Shown here: piece by piece, positions 17,775-25,791 of the stretch | Numbering within the stretch: the stretch's first letter is position 1 | How the letters are laid out: every line of letters begins with the position of its first letter | Source of the DNA: DATBLY01 sp963705545 | GTDB taxonomy: Bacteria > Actinomycetota > UBA4738 > HRBIN12 | Direction of reading: 5' to 3' | DNA length: 64,000 nt | Assembly: GCA_963705545.1 (NCBI GenBank) | Contig: CAVPJX010000002.1 | Coordinates: 372,001 to 436,000, forward strand | Translations under genes and position numbers: made by a program | Notes under the pieces: model-generated | The model's database searches: none | Seen by the model: only the letters and a program-made list of their open reading frames with translations | Told to the model about the DNA's origin: nothing

Positions 17775-18857
17775 GTGCGCGTCGCGAACGGTTCCGTGCT
17801 GGTGGCGATGTCGGGCGGGGTGGACTCGTCCGTCGCCGCGTGCCTGCTGCTCGAGCAGGGCTTCGAGGTCGTGGGAGCGCACATGAACCTGGTCCACCTC
17901 GAGGGCGTCGAGCACGGATGCTGCGGCCCGGCCGCGCGCGCCGACGCCGCGGCCGTCGCTCGGATCGCGGGGTTCCCGTTCGAGATCGTCGACCTGTCCG
18001 CCGCGTTCGACGCGGCCGTCGTGGAGGACTTCGTCGCCGAGCACGGGGCCGGGCGGACGCCGAACCCGTGCGCGCGCTGCAACGGCGAGATCAAGTTCGG
18101 CGCGTTCCTCCGTCGCGCGGACGAGCTCGGGATCGACCACGTCGCGACCGGGCACTACGTCCGCCGGGTCCACGGCGACGACGGGCGCTGGCATCTGCAC
18201 CGGGGCGCCGACGCCGGCAAGGACCAGTCCTACATGCTCCACATGCTGGGCCAGGAGCAGCTCGCCCGCAGCCTGTTCCCCGTCGGGGGTCTGCCGAAGG
18301 CCGAGACGCGGCGGCTCGCCGAGCGTTTCGGCCTTCCCGTGGCCGCGAAGCCCGACTCCCAGGAGCTCTGTTTCGCGCCGAGCGGCGACGCGGGCGCGTT
18401 CGTCCGCTCCGTGGCGCCGGCGCTCGTCCGGGCGGGAGGACAGCTCGTCGATCCGCAGGGAGCGGCGCTCGCCGACCACGACGGGACGTTCGCGTTCACG
18501 GTCGGTCAACGGCGCGGCCTGGGGGTCGCCCTCGGCGAGCCGGCGTACGTGATCGCGCTGGACGCGCCCGCGAACCGCGTGGTGGTGGGGCCGAAGGAGC
18601 TCCTGGCGCGCCGGGGTCTCGTGGCGGACCGGGCGTCGTGGATCGCGGGCGGGCACCCGTCGGACGGGCCCTTCGAGGCGGAGGTGCGGATCCGCTCCCA
18701 CGGGGATGACGTTGCCGCCGTGGTGGAGCCGACGGCCGACGGCTTCCGGGCCAGATTCCGCGAGCGGCAACGGGCCGTGGCGCCGGGGCAGAGCGCCGTC
18801 GTGTACCGCGGCGACGAGGTGCTCGGTGGCGGACGGATCGTCGAGGCGATCCCGTAG
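17775..18857 (+). CDS. mnmA: tRNA 2-thiouridine(34) synthase MnmA
   Basis: A complete 360-residue enzyme that puts sulfur on U34 of tRNA for Lys, Glu and Gln. The ATP PP-loop is SGGVDSS (residues 13-19). The two catalytic cysteines fall at the E. coli positions: Cys102 in NPCARCNGEIKF and Cys199 in SQELCF. GHYVRR, GKDQSYMLH and the C-terminal beta-barrel with GQRRGLG complete the family. The segment GCCGPAARADA (about 48-58) replaces the usual acidic motif, a modest difference. In most genomes a cysteine desulfurase (IscS/NifS type) supplies the sulfur; none is adjacent here. Confidence 0.93.
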   Translation: MRVANGSVLVAMSGGVDSSVAACLLLEQGFEVVGAHMNLVHLEGVEHGCCGPAARADAAAVARIAGFPFEIVDLSAAFDAAVVEDFVAEHGAGRTPNPCARCNGEIKFGAFLRRADELGIDHVATGHYVRRVHGDDGRWHLHRGADAGKDQSYMLHMLGQEQLARSLFPVGGLPKAETRRLAERFGLPVAAKPDSQELCFAPSGDAGAFVRSVAPALVRAGGQLVDPQGAALADHDGTFAFTVGQRRGLGVALGEPAYVIALDAPANRVVVGPKELLARRGLVADRASWIAGGHPSDGPFEAEVRIRSHGDDVAAVVEPTADGFRARFRERQRAVAPGQSAVVYRGDEVLGGGRIVEAIP

Positions 18858-18901
18858 CCGGGCCGCTAAGCCCGGTGTGTCAGCGCGCCGATGCCTCAGA
18901 C

Positions 18902-19033
18902 ATGACACCCGCCGAGCCCGAGTGCCCGGTCTGCGATCAGCCGATCGCGGAGGTGGATTCGCACATCATCCTCTCCACGGCCGACGTCACCGTGCTGGTC
19001 CATGAGGACTGCCTAGGGGCGCTTCGCCGGTAG
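18902..19033 (+). CDS. Small CxxC protein, 43 aa
   Basis: A tiny frame from ATG 18902: an acidic start, CPVCDQPI (Cys 8 and 11), then VDSHIIL, VLVHEDC and a short basic end. The Cys pair plus later His and Cys could bind one zinc, as in treble-clef fragments. The pattern of a one-line zinc peptide between housekeeping genes recurs in this window (13054 and 13386). There is no clear Shine-Dalgarno. The remaining intergenic sequence, 19034-19225, holds nothing I can name. Confidence 0.45.
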   Translation: MTPAEPECPVCDQPIAEVDSHIILSTADVTVLVHEDCLGALRR

Positions 19034-19225
19034 TCCTCGTGTCGGTGGCCCCGCCTAGGGTCGTCGAGACGCCGGCGGGCAGGCCGACACCCCGAACGGT
19101 CGCCGTCAGGGCCTCCCTGGCTCATCCCCCGATGAGGCCCTGGCGGGGCCGGCGTCGCTCGGTCCGGTTGCGCCGCCCGAGGGGGTGTGACAGGCTCCCG
19201 CCCCCGAGCGAGGAGGGGATCCGTC

Positions 19226-19621
19226 ATGACCGAACATCCCAACGTCACGACCGCACGCGGGGGCATGGATGCGTTCAACCGCGGAGACATGGAGGCGTTC
19301 GCGGCATCGCTCCATGACGACGTCGTGTGGCATGCCCCCGGGAACAACCGGTTCTCCGGCACGTTCCAAGGGAAGGCCGCCGCCCTGGGGCGGTTCAAGG
19401 AGCAGGCCGAGGCGGGTGTTCGGTTCAGCTTCGTCGATCTGCACGATGTCGTCGGCGGCGACGATCACGTGGTGGCGCTCCTGCGGACCAAGGTCGAGGG
19501 TCCCGGAGGCGCGTACGAGGGGCCGTCGGTCTTCGTGATGCACGTCGCCGACGGCAGGCTGACGGAGTTCTGGGGCATGAACGGGTCGCAGTCCGAGGTC
19601 GACCGGGTGGTCGACGGATAG
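19226..19621 (+). CDS. NTF2-like/SnoaL-like protein (nuclear transport factor 2 family)
   Basis: A 131-residue alpha+beta-cone protein. The pattern GMDAFNRGDMEAFAASLHDDVVWHAPG at the N-terminus, then GKAAALGRF, VVALLRTKVEG and a closing strand LTEFWGMNG, is typical of the SnoaL/NTF2 family. Members bind small hydrophobic ligands or act as isomerases or cyclases, but many have no known role. ATG 19226 has GAGGAGGGG about 7 nt upstream, so this gene, unlike its neighbours, has a leader with a Shine-Dalgarno. Confidence 0.75.
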   Translation: MTEHPNVTTARGGMDAFNRGDMEAFAASLHDDVVWHAPGNNRFSGTFQGKAAALGRFKEQAEAGVRFSFVDLHDVVGGDDHVVALLRTKVEGPGGAYEGPSVFVMHVADGRLTEFWGMNGSQSEVDRVVDG

Positions 19622-19662
19622 TTCCGGCGGGCCCCGCGGCCGGGCGCATCGATGCCGGGCAC

Positions 19663-19668
19663 TAGACT
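19663..19668 (+). promoter_or_regulatory. Putative -10 box (TAGACT), leaderless, UPF0280-like gene
   Basis: TAGACT ends 6 nt before GTG 19675, with no Shine-Dalgarno between. Confidence 0.5.
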
Positions 19669-19674
19669 GCTTGG

Positions 19675-20355
19675 GTGAAGCTGCTCAAGCGTCGCGCGAA
19701 GAGCTTCGACATCCAGGTTCAGGACCTCACCCTGCACATCACGGCGCCGGACGACTTCGCGGAGGAATCGCGCGCGGCGGCCCTGTCGTTCTGGGAGCAG
19801 CTCCAGTCCTACGCGCTTCGGAACCCGCAGTTCCGTCAGAGCAAGCGCCCGCTTCCATCCACGCCGGTGGACGCGCCCGAGATCGTCCGTGAGATGGTCG
19901 CCGCGTCGTCGAGCGCCGGGGTGGGACCGATGTTCAGCTTCCGGGGCGCCGTCACCGATCAGGTTGGCCGGTTCCTCGCGAGCTCGCTCCACGAGGTCAC
20001 CGTCTCGTGCGACGGCGACTATTTCATCGTCACCCGCAAGCGGATGAAGCTCGCGGTGCGGCGACGGGGTGGGGAGCCGATCGCGGTCGCGGTCGATCCG
20101 TCGAAGCGCGGTGTCGGCGTCTCGACCACGCTCGGTCGCGGGCGGGGAGGAGGCGGTCCCGACGGGCTGGCCGTGCTGGCCGACTCGTGCATGCTGGCGG
20201 ACGCCGCCGCCGCGGGCCTGCAGGCCCTGCTCCCGAAGGCCGACGGGTTCCACCGGGCCTTGCAGTACCTCCGGCGCGTGCCGGGCGTCCACGGCGGCGT
20301 GGTGGTGGTGGGTGAGCAGATCGGCGTGGCGGGCGCCGTGGAGATCGCGCAGTAG
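19675..20355 (+). CDS. UPF0280-like protein (ApbE-related fold)
   Basis: 226 residues. The central part GPMFSFRGAVTDQVGRFL (about residues 82-99), the strand with DGDYFIV, the glycine-rich loop and ADSCMLADAAAAGLQALL (about 173-190) follow the plan of UPF0280 proteins, which are distant relatives of the ApbE flavin transferase. In UPF0280 the usual sequence after GP is MAAVAG; here it is MFSFRG. The catalytic Asp of ApbE is not evident, so activity is unknown. The stop is immediately followed by the ATG of ligA (no gap), so the two genes are translated from one transcript. Confidence 0.65.
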   Translation: MKLLKRRAKSFDIQVQDLTLHITAPDDFAEESRAAALSFWEQLQSYALRNPQFRQSKRPLPSTPVDAPEIVREMVAASSSAGVGPMFSFRGAVTDQVGRFLASSLHEVTVSCDGDYFIVTRKRMKLAVRRRGGEPIAVAVDPSKRGVGVSTTLGRGRGGGGPDGLAVLADSCMLADAAAAGLQALLPKADGFHRALQYLRRVPGVHGGVVVVGEQIGVAGAVEIAQ

Positions 20356-22383
20356 ATGGCTTCGGTCGACGAGCGCAGGCGGGCCGACGCGAAGCTCCGG
20401 GTCGAGGAGCTCCGCTCGCGGATCGACCACCACCGGTATCGCTACCACGTGCTCGACGACCCCGAGGTCTCCGACGCCGAGTACGACGACCTGATGCGGG
20501 AGCTCCGCGCGCTCGAGGAGGCGTTCCCCGAGCTGATCACGCCGGACTCCCCGACCCAGACCGTCGGCGGCGCCCCCGCGGACCTGTTCGCGCCGGTCCC
20601 GCACCGCGCGCCGATGCTCTCGCTCGACAACGCGTTCTCGTTCGAAGAGATCGACGCGTGGGCCGCTCGCGTGGAGCGGACGGTCGGCGACGCTGCGCGG
20701 TACGCGTGCGAGCTCAAGATCGACGGCGTGGCCTGCGCCCTCACCTACGAGCGCGGCGTGCTCACGAAGGCCGCTACCCGCGGCGACGGGCGGATCGGCG
20801 AGGACATCACGGCGAACGTCCGCACGGTCAAGGGGATCCCGCGCCGGCTCGATCTGGACGATCCGCCGGCGGTGATCGAGGTGCGCGGCGAGGTCTACTT
20901 GCCCGTGAAGGCGTTCGAGGAGCTGAACGACCGCCTGCTCGAGACGGAGCAACGCGTGTTCGCCAACCCGCGGAACGCCGCCGCGGGTTCGCTCCGACAG
21001 AAGGACCCGAAGGTCACGGCTTCGCGGCCGCTCCGGATGTGGGTCCATTCCTTCGGCGCGGCGGAGGGCGTGACGTTCGCCTCCCACCTCGAGCTCCTGG
21101 ATTGGGCCGCGAAGGCCGGGCTGCCGGTCCCAGCGACGACGGAGGGGCGCGGATCGGTCGACGGGGTGAAGGCGTACCTCACGTACTGGCAGGAGCATCG
21201 GCACTCGGTCGATTGGGAGATCGACGGGACCGTCGTGAAGGTCGACCAGACCGACCTCCAACGCGAGCTCGGCGCCACCTCGAACGCGCCCCGGTGGGCG
21301 ATCGCGTTCAAGTTCCCGCCGGAGGAGCGCACCGCGCTGCTGAAGGACATCGACGTGCACACCGGACGCACGGGCAAGGTCACGCCGTTCGCCGTCCTGG
21401 ACCCGGTGTTCGTCGGCGGCGTGACGATCACGTACGCGACGCTCCACAACGAGCAGGAGGTGCGCCGCAAGGACGTGCGCAAGGGGGACACGGTGATCGT
21501 GCGTCGCGCGGGCGACGTGATCCCCGAGATCGTCGGGCCGGTGCAGTCGAAGCGCAAGCGCGGGGCGCGCATCTGGAGGTTCCCCGTGACCTGCCCTTCG
21601 TGCGGGACGAAGCTCGTCCGTCGGGAAGGCGAGGCCGATTGGCGGTGTCCGAACAAGCGGGGCTGTCCGTCGCAGGGGATCGAGTGGCTGTTCCACTTCG
21701 CGGGGCGCGGCGCGATGGACATCGAGCACCTCGGCTACATGACCGTGATGCGCCTGCTCGAGAAGGGGCTGATCGAAGACCCGGCGGACATCTATCACCT
21801 GGACGCCGACAAGCTCTCGCAGATCCCCGGCTTCAAGGACAAGGCGATCACGAACGTGTTGACGCAGATCGAGGCCTCGAAGGACCGGCCGCTCTGGCGC
21901 CTGCTCGTCGGCCTGAACATCCGTCACGTCGGGTCGCACGTCGCGCAGGTGCTCGCGCGCGCGTTCGGCTCGATCGACGCGCTGATGGCGGCGAGCGAGG
22001 ACGCGATCGACGCCGTCCCCGAGATCGGCCCCGAGATCGCGGCGACGGTCCGTGAGTGGTTCGATGATCCGGAGAACGTCGCGCTGATCGAGAAGCTCCG
22101 CGCCGCGGGGGTCCGGGTGGCCGACGAGCGGCCGGCCGGCGGCGACGAGCCGAAACCGCTCGAGGGCGCGACGATCGTGCTGACCGGGGGCCTCTCGACG
22201 ATGTCCCGCGAGGAGGCGACCGCGCGCGCCCAGGCGGCCGGCGCCCGGGTCGCCTCCAGCGTGTCGAAGAAGACCGACTTCGTCGTGGCCGGCGAGAACC
22301 CCGGCTCGAAGCACGAGAAGGCGGTCCAGCTCGGCCTCGAGGTGATCGACGAGGCTGAGTTCGCGCGCCGGCTGGAGGGATGA
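20356..22383 (+). CDS. ligA: NAD-dependent DNA ligase LigA
   Basis: A 675-residue full-length LigA. Domain Ia (HHHRYRYHVLDDPEVSDAEYD-type start, about residues 25-45) binds NAD. The adenylated lysine is K121 in ELKIDG, followed by TRGDGRIGEDIT, RGEVYL and VVKVD. The four-Cys zinc finger spans CPSCGTKL to CPNKRGCPSQ (about 413-437). Helix-hairpin-helix repeats and a C-terminal BRCT domain (about 590-675, with GGLSTMSREEA) complete the enzyme. It seals nicks during replication and repair. An 1113-residue open frame on the opposite strand is a GC-skew shadow. Confidence 0.96.
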   Translation: MASVDERRRADAKLRVEELRSRIDHHRYRYHVLDDPEVSDAEYDDLMRELRALEEAFPELITPDSPTQTVGGAPADLFAPVPHRAPMLSLDNAFSFEEIDAWAARVERTVGDAARYACELKIDGVACALTYERGVLTKAATRGDGRIGEDITANVRTVKGIPRRLDLDDPPAVIEVRGEVYLPVKAFEELNDRLLETEQRVFANPRNAAAGSLRQKDPKVTASRPLRMWVHSFGAAEGVTFASHLELLDWAAKAGLPVPATTEGRGSVDGVKAYLTYWQEHRHSVDWEIDGTVVKVDQTDLQRELGATSNAPRWAIAFKFPPEERTALLKDIDVHTGRTGKVTPFAVLDPVFVGGVTITYATLHNEQEVRRKDVRKGDTVIVRRAGDVIPEIVGPVQSKRKRGARIWRFPVTCPSCGTKLVRREGEADWRCPNKRGCPSQGIEWLFHFAGRGAMDIEHLGYMTVMRLLEKGLIEDPADIYHLDADKLSQIPGFKDKAITNVLTQIEASKDRPLWRLLVGLNIRHVGSHVAQVLARAFGSIDALMAASEDAIDAVPEIGPEIAATVREWFDDPENVALIEKLRAAGVRVADERPAGGDEPKPLEGATIVLTGGLSTMSREEATARAQAAGARVASSVSKKTDFVVAGENPGSKHEKAVQLGLEVIDEAEFARRLEG

Positions 22384-22410
22384 TCCGGCGCGGCCGGGAG
22401 GAGGCTCGCG

Positions 22411-22968
22411 ATCGGCAAGCTCATCTACTCGGTGATCGCGTCGCTCGACGGCTACGTGGCGGACCGGGACGGCAACTTCGACTGGAGCGAGCCGGACGAA
22501 GAGGTGCACGCCTTCGTCGATGAGCTCGAGCGAGCGGTGGGGACCTACCTGTACGGCCGGCGGATGCACGAAGTCATGGTCGCGTGGGAGACGATGGACC
22601 TTGCTGACCAGCCGCCCTTCATCCGGGACTTCGCGGAGCTCTGGCGCGCGGCCGACAAGGTCGTGCACTCCTCGGACGCTCGAGACGGTCGCGAGCGTGA
22701 GGACGAGGATCGAGCGGATCTTCGACCCGACGGCGATCCGTCGCCTGAAGGGGTCGGACGGACGAGACGTGAGCATCGGGGGTCCGACCCTCGCCGCCCA
22801 CGCCATCGCGACCGGCCTGGTCGACGAGCGTCACCTGTTCCTGTCGCCGATCGTCATCGGCGGGGGAACGCGGGCCTTCCCGACGACGTCCGCTGGGAGC
22901 TCGAGCTGGTGGAGGAACGGCGCCTCCGCAACGGCGTGGTCCACCTCCACTACCGGGCCAGGTCCTGA
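22411..22968 (+). pseudogene. Dihydrofolate reductase/RibD-C family protein, broken by two shifts, ATC in place of start
   Basis: The family is clear when pieces are joined. IGKLIYSVIASLDGYVADRD in frame 1 runs up to VVHS at about 22670. RTLETVASVRTRIERIFDP through IGGPTLAAHA and PIVIGGGTRAFP follows in frame 2, up to about 22876. Then DVRWELELVEERRLRNGVVHLHY resumes in frame 1. The first change is +1 and the second is -1. A Shine-Dalgarno GGGAGGAGG (22396-22404) sits 6 nt before ATC 22411, exactly where an ATG is expected. The intact protein would be a DHFR-like NADPH reductase of about 185 residues. Either this copy is decaying or the assembly holds several errors. Confidence 0.6.
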
Positions 22969-22991
22969 GATCCATCCCCCGGGCGCATCGC

Positions 22992-22997
22992 TACACT
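22992..22997 (+). promoter_or_regulatory. Putative -10 box (TACACT), leaderless, gatC
   Basis: TACACT ends 7 nt before ATG 23005, with no Shine-Dalgarno in the gap. Confidence 0.5.
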
Positions 22998-23004
22998 CCC
23001 CGCC

Positions 23005-23298
23005 ATGCCGGTCGAGATCGACATCGAGCACGTCGCGAAGCTCGCGCGCCTGGACCTCGCGGACGACGAGAAGGAGCGGCTCCGCGATCAACTCGGTGCG
23101 ATCCTCGAGGCCGCCGCGAAGGTGGGGGAGGTCGCCGCCGACGACGTCCCGCCCACCGCGTCCGCGATCGAGCGGACGAACGTCCTGCGCGACGACGTCC
23201 CCGATGCGAGCCTGAAGCAGGAGGCCGCTCTGATGAACGCCCCCGACCGGGCCGGGGATCGATTCCGCGTGCCCCGGATCGTGGAGACCGGCTCGTGA
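23005..23298 (+). CDS. gatC: Asp/Glu-tRNA amidotransferase subunit C
   Basis: 97 residues with the GatC pattern: IEHVAKLARLDLADDEKERLRDQL at the N-terminus, DVPPTASAIERTNVLRDDVP in the middle, and a C-terminal VPRIVE tail. GatC wraps around GatA and stabilises the GatCAB complex that converts Glu-tRNA(Gln) and Asp-tRNA(Asn). The stop overlaps the gatA GTG by 4 bp. Confidence 0.93.
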   Translation: MPVEIDIEHVAKLARLDLADDEKERLRDQLGAILEAAAKVGEVAADDVPPTASAIERTNVLRDDVPDASLKQEAALMNAPDRAGDRFRVPRIVETGS

Positions 23299-24770
23299 CC
23301 GAGCTCTGCGACCTGACCGGAACCGAGCTCGCGGGCAAGCTCCGCGCCGGCGAGGTGTCCGCGGTCGATGTCGTTCGGTCGAGCCTCGCCCGCGTCGACG
23401 CCGTGGACGATCGGGTGAAGGCGTTCCTGACCCTCACGCCCGAGGTCGCGCTGGAGCGGGCCGAGGCCGTCGGCGTGCACGCCGAGACGGGCGCGCCGCA
23501 GTCGCCGGTCGCCGGGATCCCGATCGCGCTGAAGGACGTGCTGACCACGAAGGGGATCCGGACGACGTGTGGATCGAAGATCCTCGAGCGGTACGTGCCC
23601 CCGTACGACTGCACGGCGTGGACGCGTCTGTCGGGGGCCGGCTCGGCGCTGATCGGCAAGACGAACTGCGACGAGTTCGCGATGGGGTCATCGAACGAGA
23701 ACTCGGCGTTCGGTCCCGTCCACAACCCGTGGGACCTCGACGCGGTGCCGGGCGGCTCGAGCGGCGGCTCCGCGGCCGCGGTCGCGGCCGGCGAGGTCGT
23801 CTGGGCGCTCGGCACGGACACGGGCGGATCGGTGCGGCAGCCCGCGTCGCTCTGCGGGGTGGTGGGCATGAAGCCGACGTACGGGCGGATCAGCCGGTAC
23901 GGGCTGATCGCGTTCGCGTCCTCGCTCGACACGATCAGCACGTTCACCCGGAGCGTCAGGGACGCCGCGGTCCTGCTGGGCGAGCTCGCGGGACTCGACC
24001 CCCGGGACGCCACGAGCATCGACGCCGACGTCCCGGACTACACCGACGGCCTCGAACGCGGGATCGAGGGACTGCGGGTCGGCGTGATCGACGGCACGTT
24101 CGGCGACGCCGTGCAGCCCGGGGTCCGCGACGCGATCCGGGCCGCTGTCGATCGCCTGCAGGGCCTCGGGGCCCAGGTGGGCGAGGTCTCGCTCCCGCAT
24201 GCGGATTACGCGCTGTCCGCGTACTACCTCATCGCGCCGTCGGAGGCGTCGTCGAACCTGGCGCGCTACGACGGGGTCCGCTACGGGTTCCGGGCCGAGG
24301 GGGAGTTCCCCGACTCCGTAGCGATGATGGCCGCGACGCGGGGACAGGGATTCGGTCCGGAGGTGAAGCGCCGGATCATGCTCGGGACGTACGCGCTCTC
24401 GGCCGGCTACTACGAGGCCTACTACGGCCAGGCCCAGAAGGTGCGGACGCTGATCATCCGGGACTACCGGGCCGCGTTCGAGCGGTTCGACGTGCTCGTC
24501 TCACCGACGTCGCCGACCACCGCGTTCCGGATCGGCGAGCGGGTCGACGAGCCGATGGCGATGTACCTATCCGACGTCTTCACGATCCCCGCGAACCTGG
24601 CCGGGACGCCGGCGATCAGCCTGCCGTGTGGCCTCGATGACGGCGGGCTACCCGTCGGGCTGCAACTGACCGCCCCCGTCCTCGAGGAGGCGCGCGTGCT
24701 CCGCGTCGCCCACGCCCTCGAGGCCGACCTCGGCCTCGAGCTCCGGCCGCCGCTCCTCGCGTCCGTCTGA
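23295..24770 (+). CDS. gatA: Asp/Glu-tRNA amidotransferase subunit A
   Basis: A 491-residue amidase-signature enzyme that releases ammonia from glutamine for GatB. The Ser-cisSer-Lys triad is visible: K80 in IALKDVL, S155 in GGSSGGS and S179 in GTDTGGSVRQPA. The start is GTG 23295, in the gatC overlap. The last 123 bp are covered on the other strand by the 3' end of the EamA-family transporter gene. gatB follows about 1 kb downstream under its own promoter, with the EamA gene lying antisense in between. Confidence 0.95.
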   Translation: MTELCDLTGTELAGKLRAGEVSAVDVVRSSLARVDAVDDRVKAFLTLTPEVALERAEAVGVHAETGAPQSPVAGIPIALKDVLTTKGIRTTCGSKILERYVPPYDCTAWTRLSGAGSALIGKTNCDEFAMGSSNENSAFGPVHNPWDLDAVPGGSSGGSAAAVAAGEVVWALGTDTGGSVRQPASLCGVVGMKPTYGRISRYGLIAFASSLDTISTFTRSVRDAAVLLGELAGLDPRDATSIDADVPDYTDGLERGIEGLRVGVIDGTFGDAVQPGVRDAIRAAVDRLQGLGAQVGEVSLPHADYALSAYYLIAPSEASSNLARYDGVRYGFRAEGEFPDSVAMMAATRGQGFGPEVKRRIMLGTYALSAGYYEAYYGQAQKVRTLIIRDYRAAFERFDVLVSPTSPTTAFRIGERVDEPMAMYLSDVFTIPANLAGTPAISLPCGLDDGGLPVGLQLTAPVLEEARVLRVAHALEADLGLELRPPLLASV

Positions 24771-25751
24771 GTCGAGCTCGGCGTCGGCCGGCACGCCGAC
24801 CTCCGCCTCCAGGTCCTCGAGATCCTCGCGCGCCGCGCCGCCCGCCGAGATGATCAGCCCGACGGCGACGAGGATCACGCCGCCGGCAACCACCGTGCGC
24901 CAGCCGATCGTCTCGTTCAGGAACACGGCCCCGAGCGCCACCGCGAACGCCGGGTTCACGTACGCGTAGGTCGACACGAGCGACGTTCGCGCCACGCGGA
25001 GCAGCCAGAGGTAGGACGCGAAGGCGATCCACGACGCGATCACGATGAGGTAGACGAGTCCGATCACCGACGCGCGCGAGACCGACGCGAGGTGCAGGTC
25101 CGCGAACTCGCCGCGGAGTCCGGCTACCACGAAGAGCGCAACGCCGCCGACCAGGAACTCCATCCCGATCCCGACGAGCGGCCGGTGGGGGAGCGGAGCG
25201 TTGCGCGAGTACAGGGAGCCGGATGCCCAGCAGAGCGAGGCCGCGACGGCGAGGAGCATCCCGCTCACGGGGACCGCGCCCTGCATCGCATTGCCGCTCA
25301 CCAGCAGCGCCGCGCCGCCGAAGCCGAGCGCGAGGCCGAGGAGCGTCCGTCCGCCGATCCGCCGGTTCCCGAGGACCCGATCGATCAGCGCCATCCAGAG
25401 CGGCACGAGGGCGATCAATAACGCCACGATGCCCGTCGGCACGGTCCGTTCCGAGAGGGCCACGAACCCGTTCCCGCACACGATGAGGCCTATCCCCACG
25501 ATCGAGGCCGCGAGCCACTGTCGCGGGCCGGGGCGGTCGCCCTCACGGTCGCCGCGACGGATCGCCCACACGTAGAGCACCCCGCCCGCGATCACGAACC
25601 GGACCGCCGCGCCGAGCAGCGGCGGGATCGTCTCGTTGACCACACTGATCGTGAGGTAGGTCGTGCTCCAGACGACGTAGACGATCCCCAAGGCGAGCCA
25701 GATCCGCCCCGTGCTGGGAGCGTTCGGTGCTGCGAGCGGCGCGGAGCTCAT
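24648..25751 (-). CDS. EamA/DMT family membrane transporter
   Basis: 367 residues with ten predicted membrane helices in two EamA repeats. WSTTYLTISVVNETIPPLLG occurs in the first, and TYAYVNPAFAVALGAVFLNETIGW, the family signature near the second repeat end, occurs at about residues 267-288. Members of this family export amino acids or other small metabolites. ATG 25751 is 40 bp from the divergent gatB start. The last 55 or so residues are a long acidic tail (EDLEDLEAEVG onward) that runs antisense into the 3' end of gatA for 123 bp. Such a tail is not typical of the family and may result from a lost stop. Confidence 0.83.
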   Translation of the reverse strand: MSSAPLAAPNAPSTGRIWLALGIVYVVWSTTYLTISVVNETIPPLLGAAVRFVIAGGVLYVWAIRRGDREGDRPGPRQWLAASIVGIGLIVCGNGFVALSERTVPTGIVALLIALVPLWMALIDRVLGNRRIGGRTLLGLALGFGGAALLVSGNAMQGAVPVSGMLLAVAASLCWASGSLYSRNAPLPHRPLVGIGMEFLVGGVALFVVAGLRGEFADLHLASVSRASVIGLVYLIVIASWIAFASYLWLLRVARTSLVSTYAYVNPAFAVALGAVFLNETIGWRTVVAGGVILVAVGLIISAGGAAREDLEDLEAEVGVPADAELDSDGREERRPELEAEVGLEGVGDAEHARLLEDGGGQLQPDG

Positions 25752-25778
25752 CGCCCGATGATAGGTGCGGCCGTCCGG

Positions 25779-25784
25779 TACGCT
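25779..25784 (+). promoter_or_regulatory. Putative -10 box (TACGCT), leaderless, gatB
   Basis: TACGCT ends 7 nt before ATG 25792. This supports the ATG at 25792 over the upstream in-frame ATG at 25765. Confidence 0.5.
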
Positions 25785-25791
25785 CCGGGCC

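Noticed and set aside
19465..22806. 1113-residue open frame on the minus strand opposite ligA
   Set aside because: It lies entirely antisense to ligA and its neighbours and has low-complexity, charge-rich composition (Arg, Asp, His, Val) typical of shadow frames in GC-rich coding DNA.
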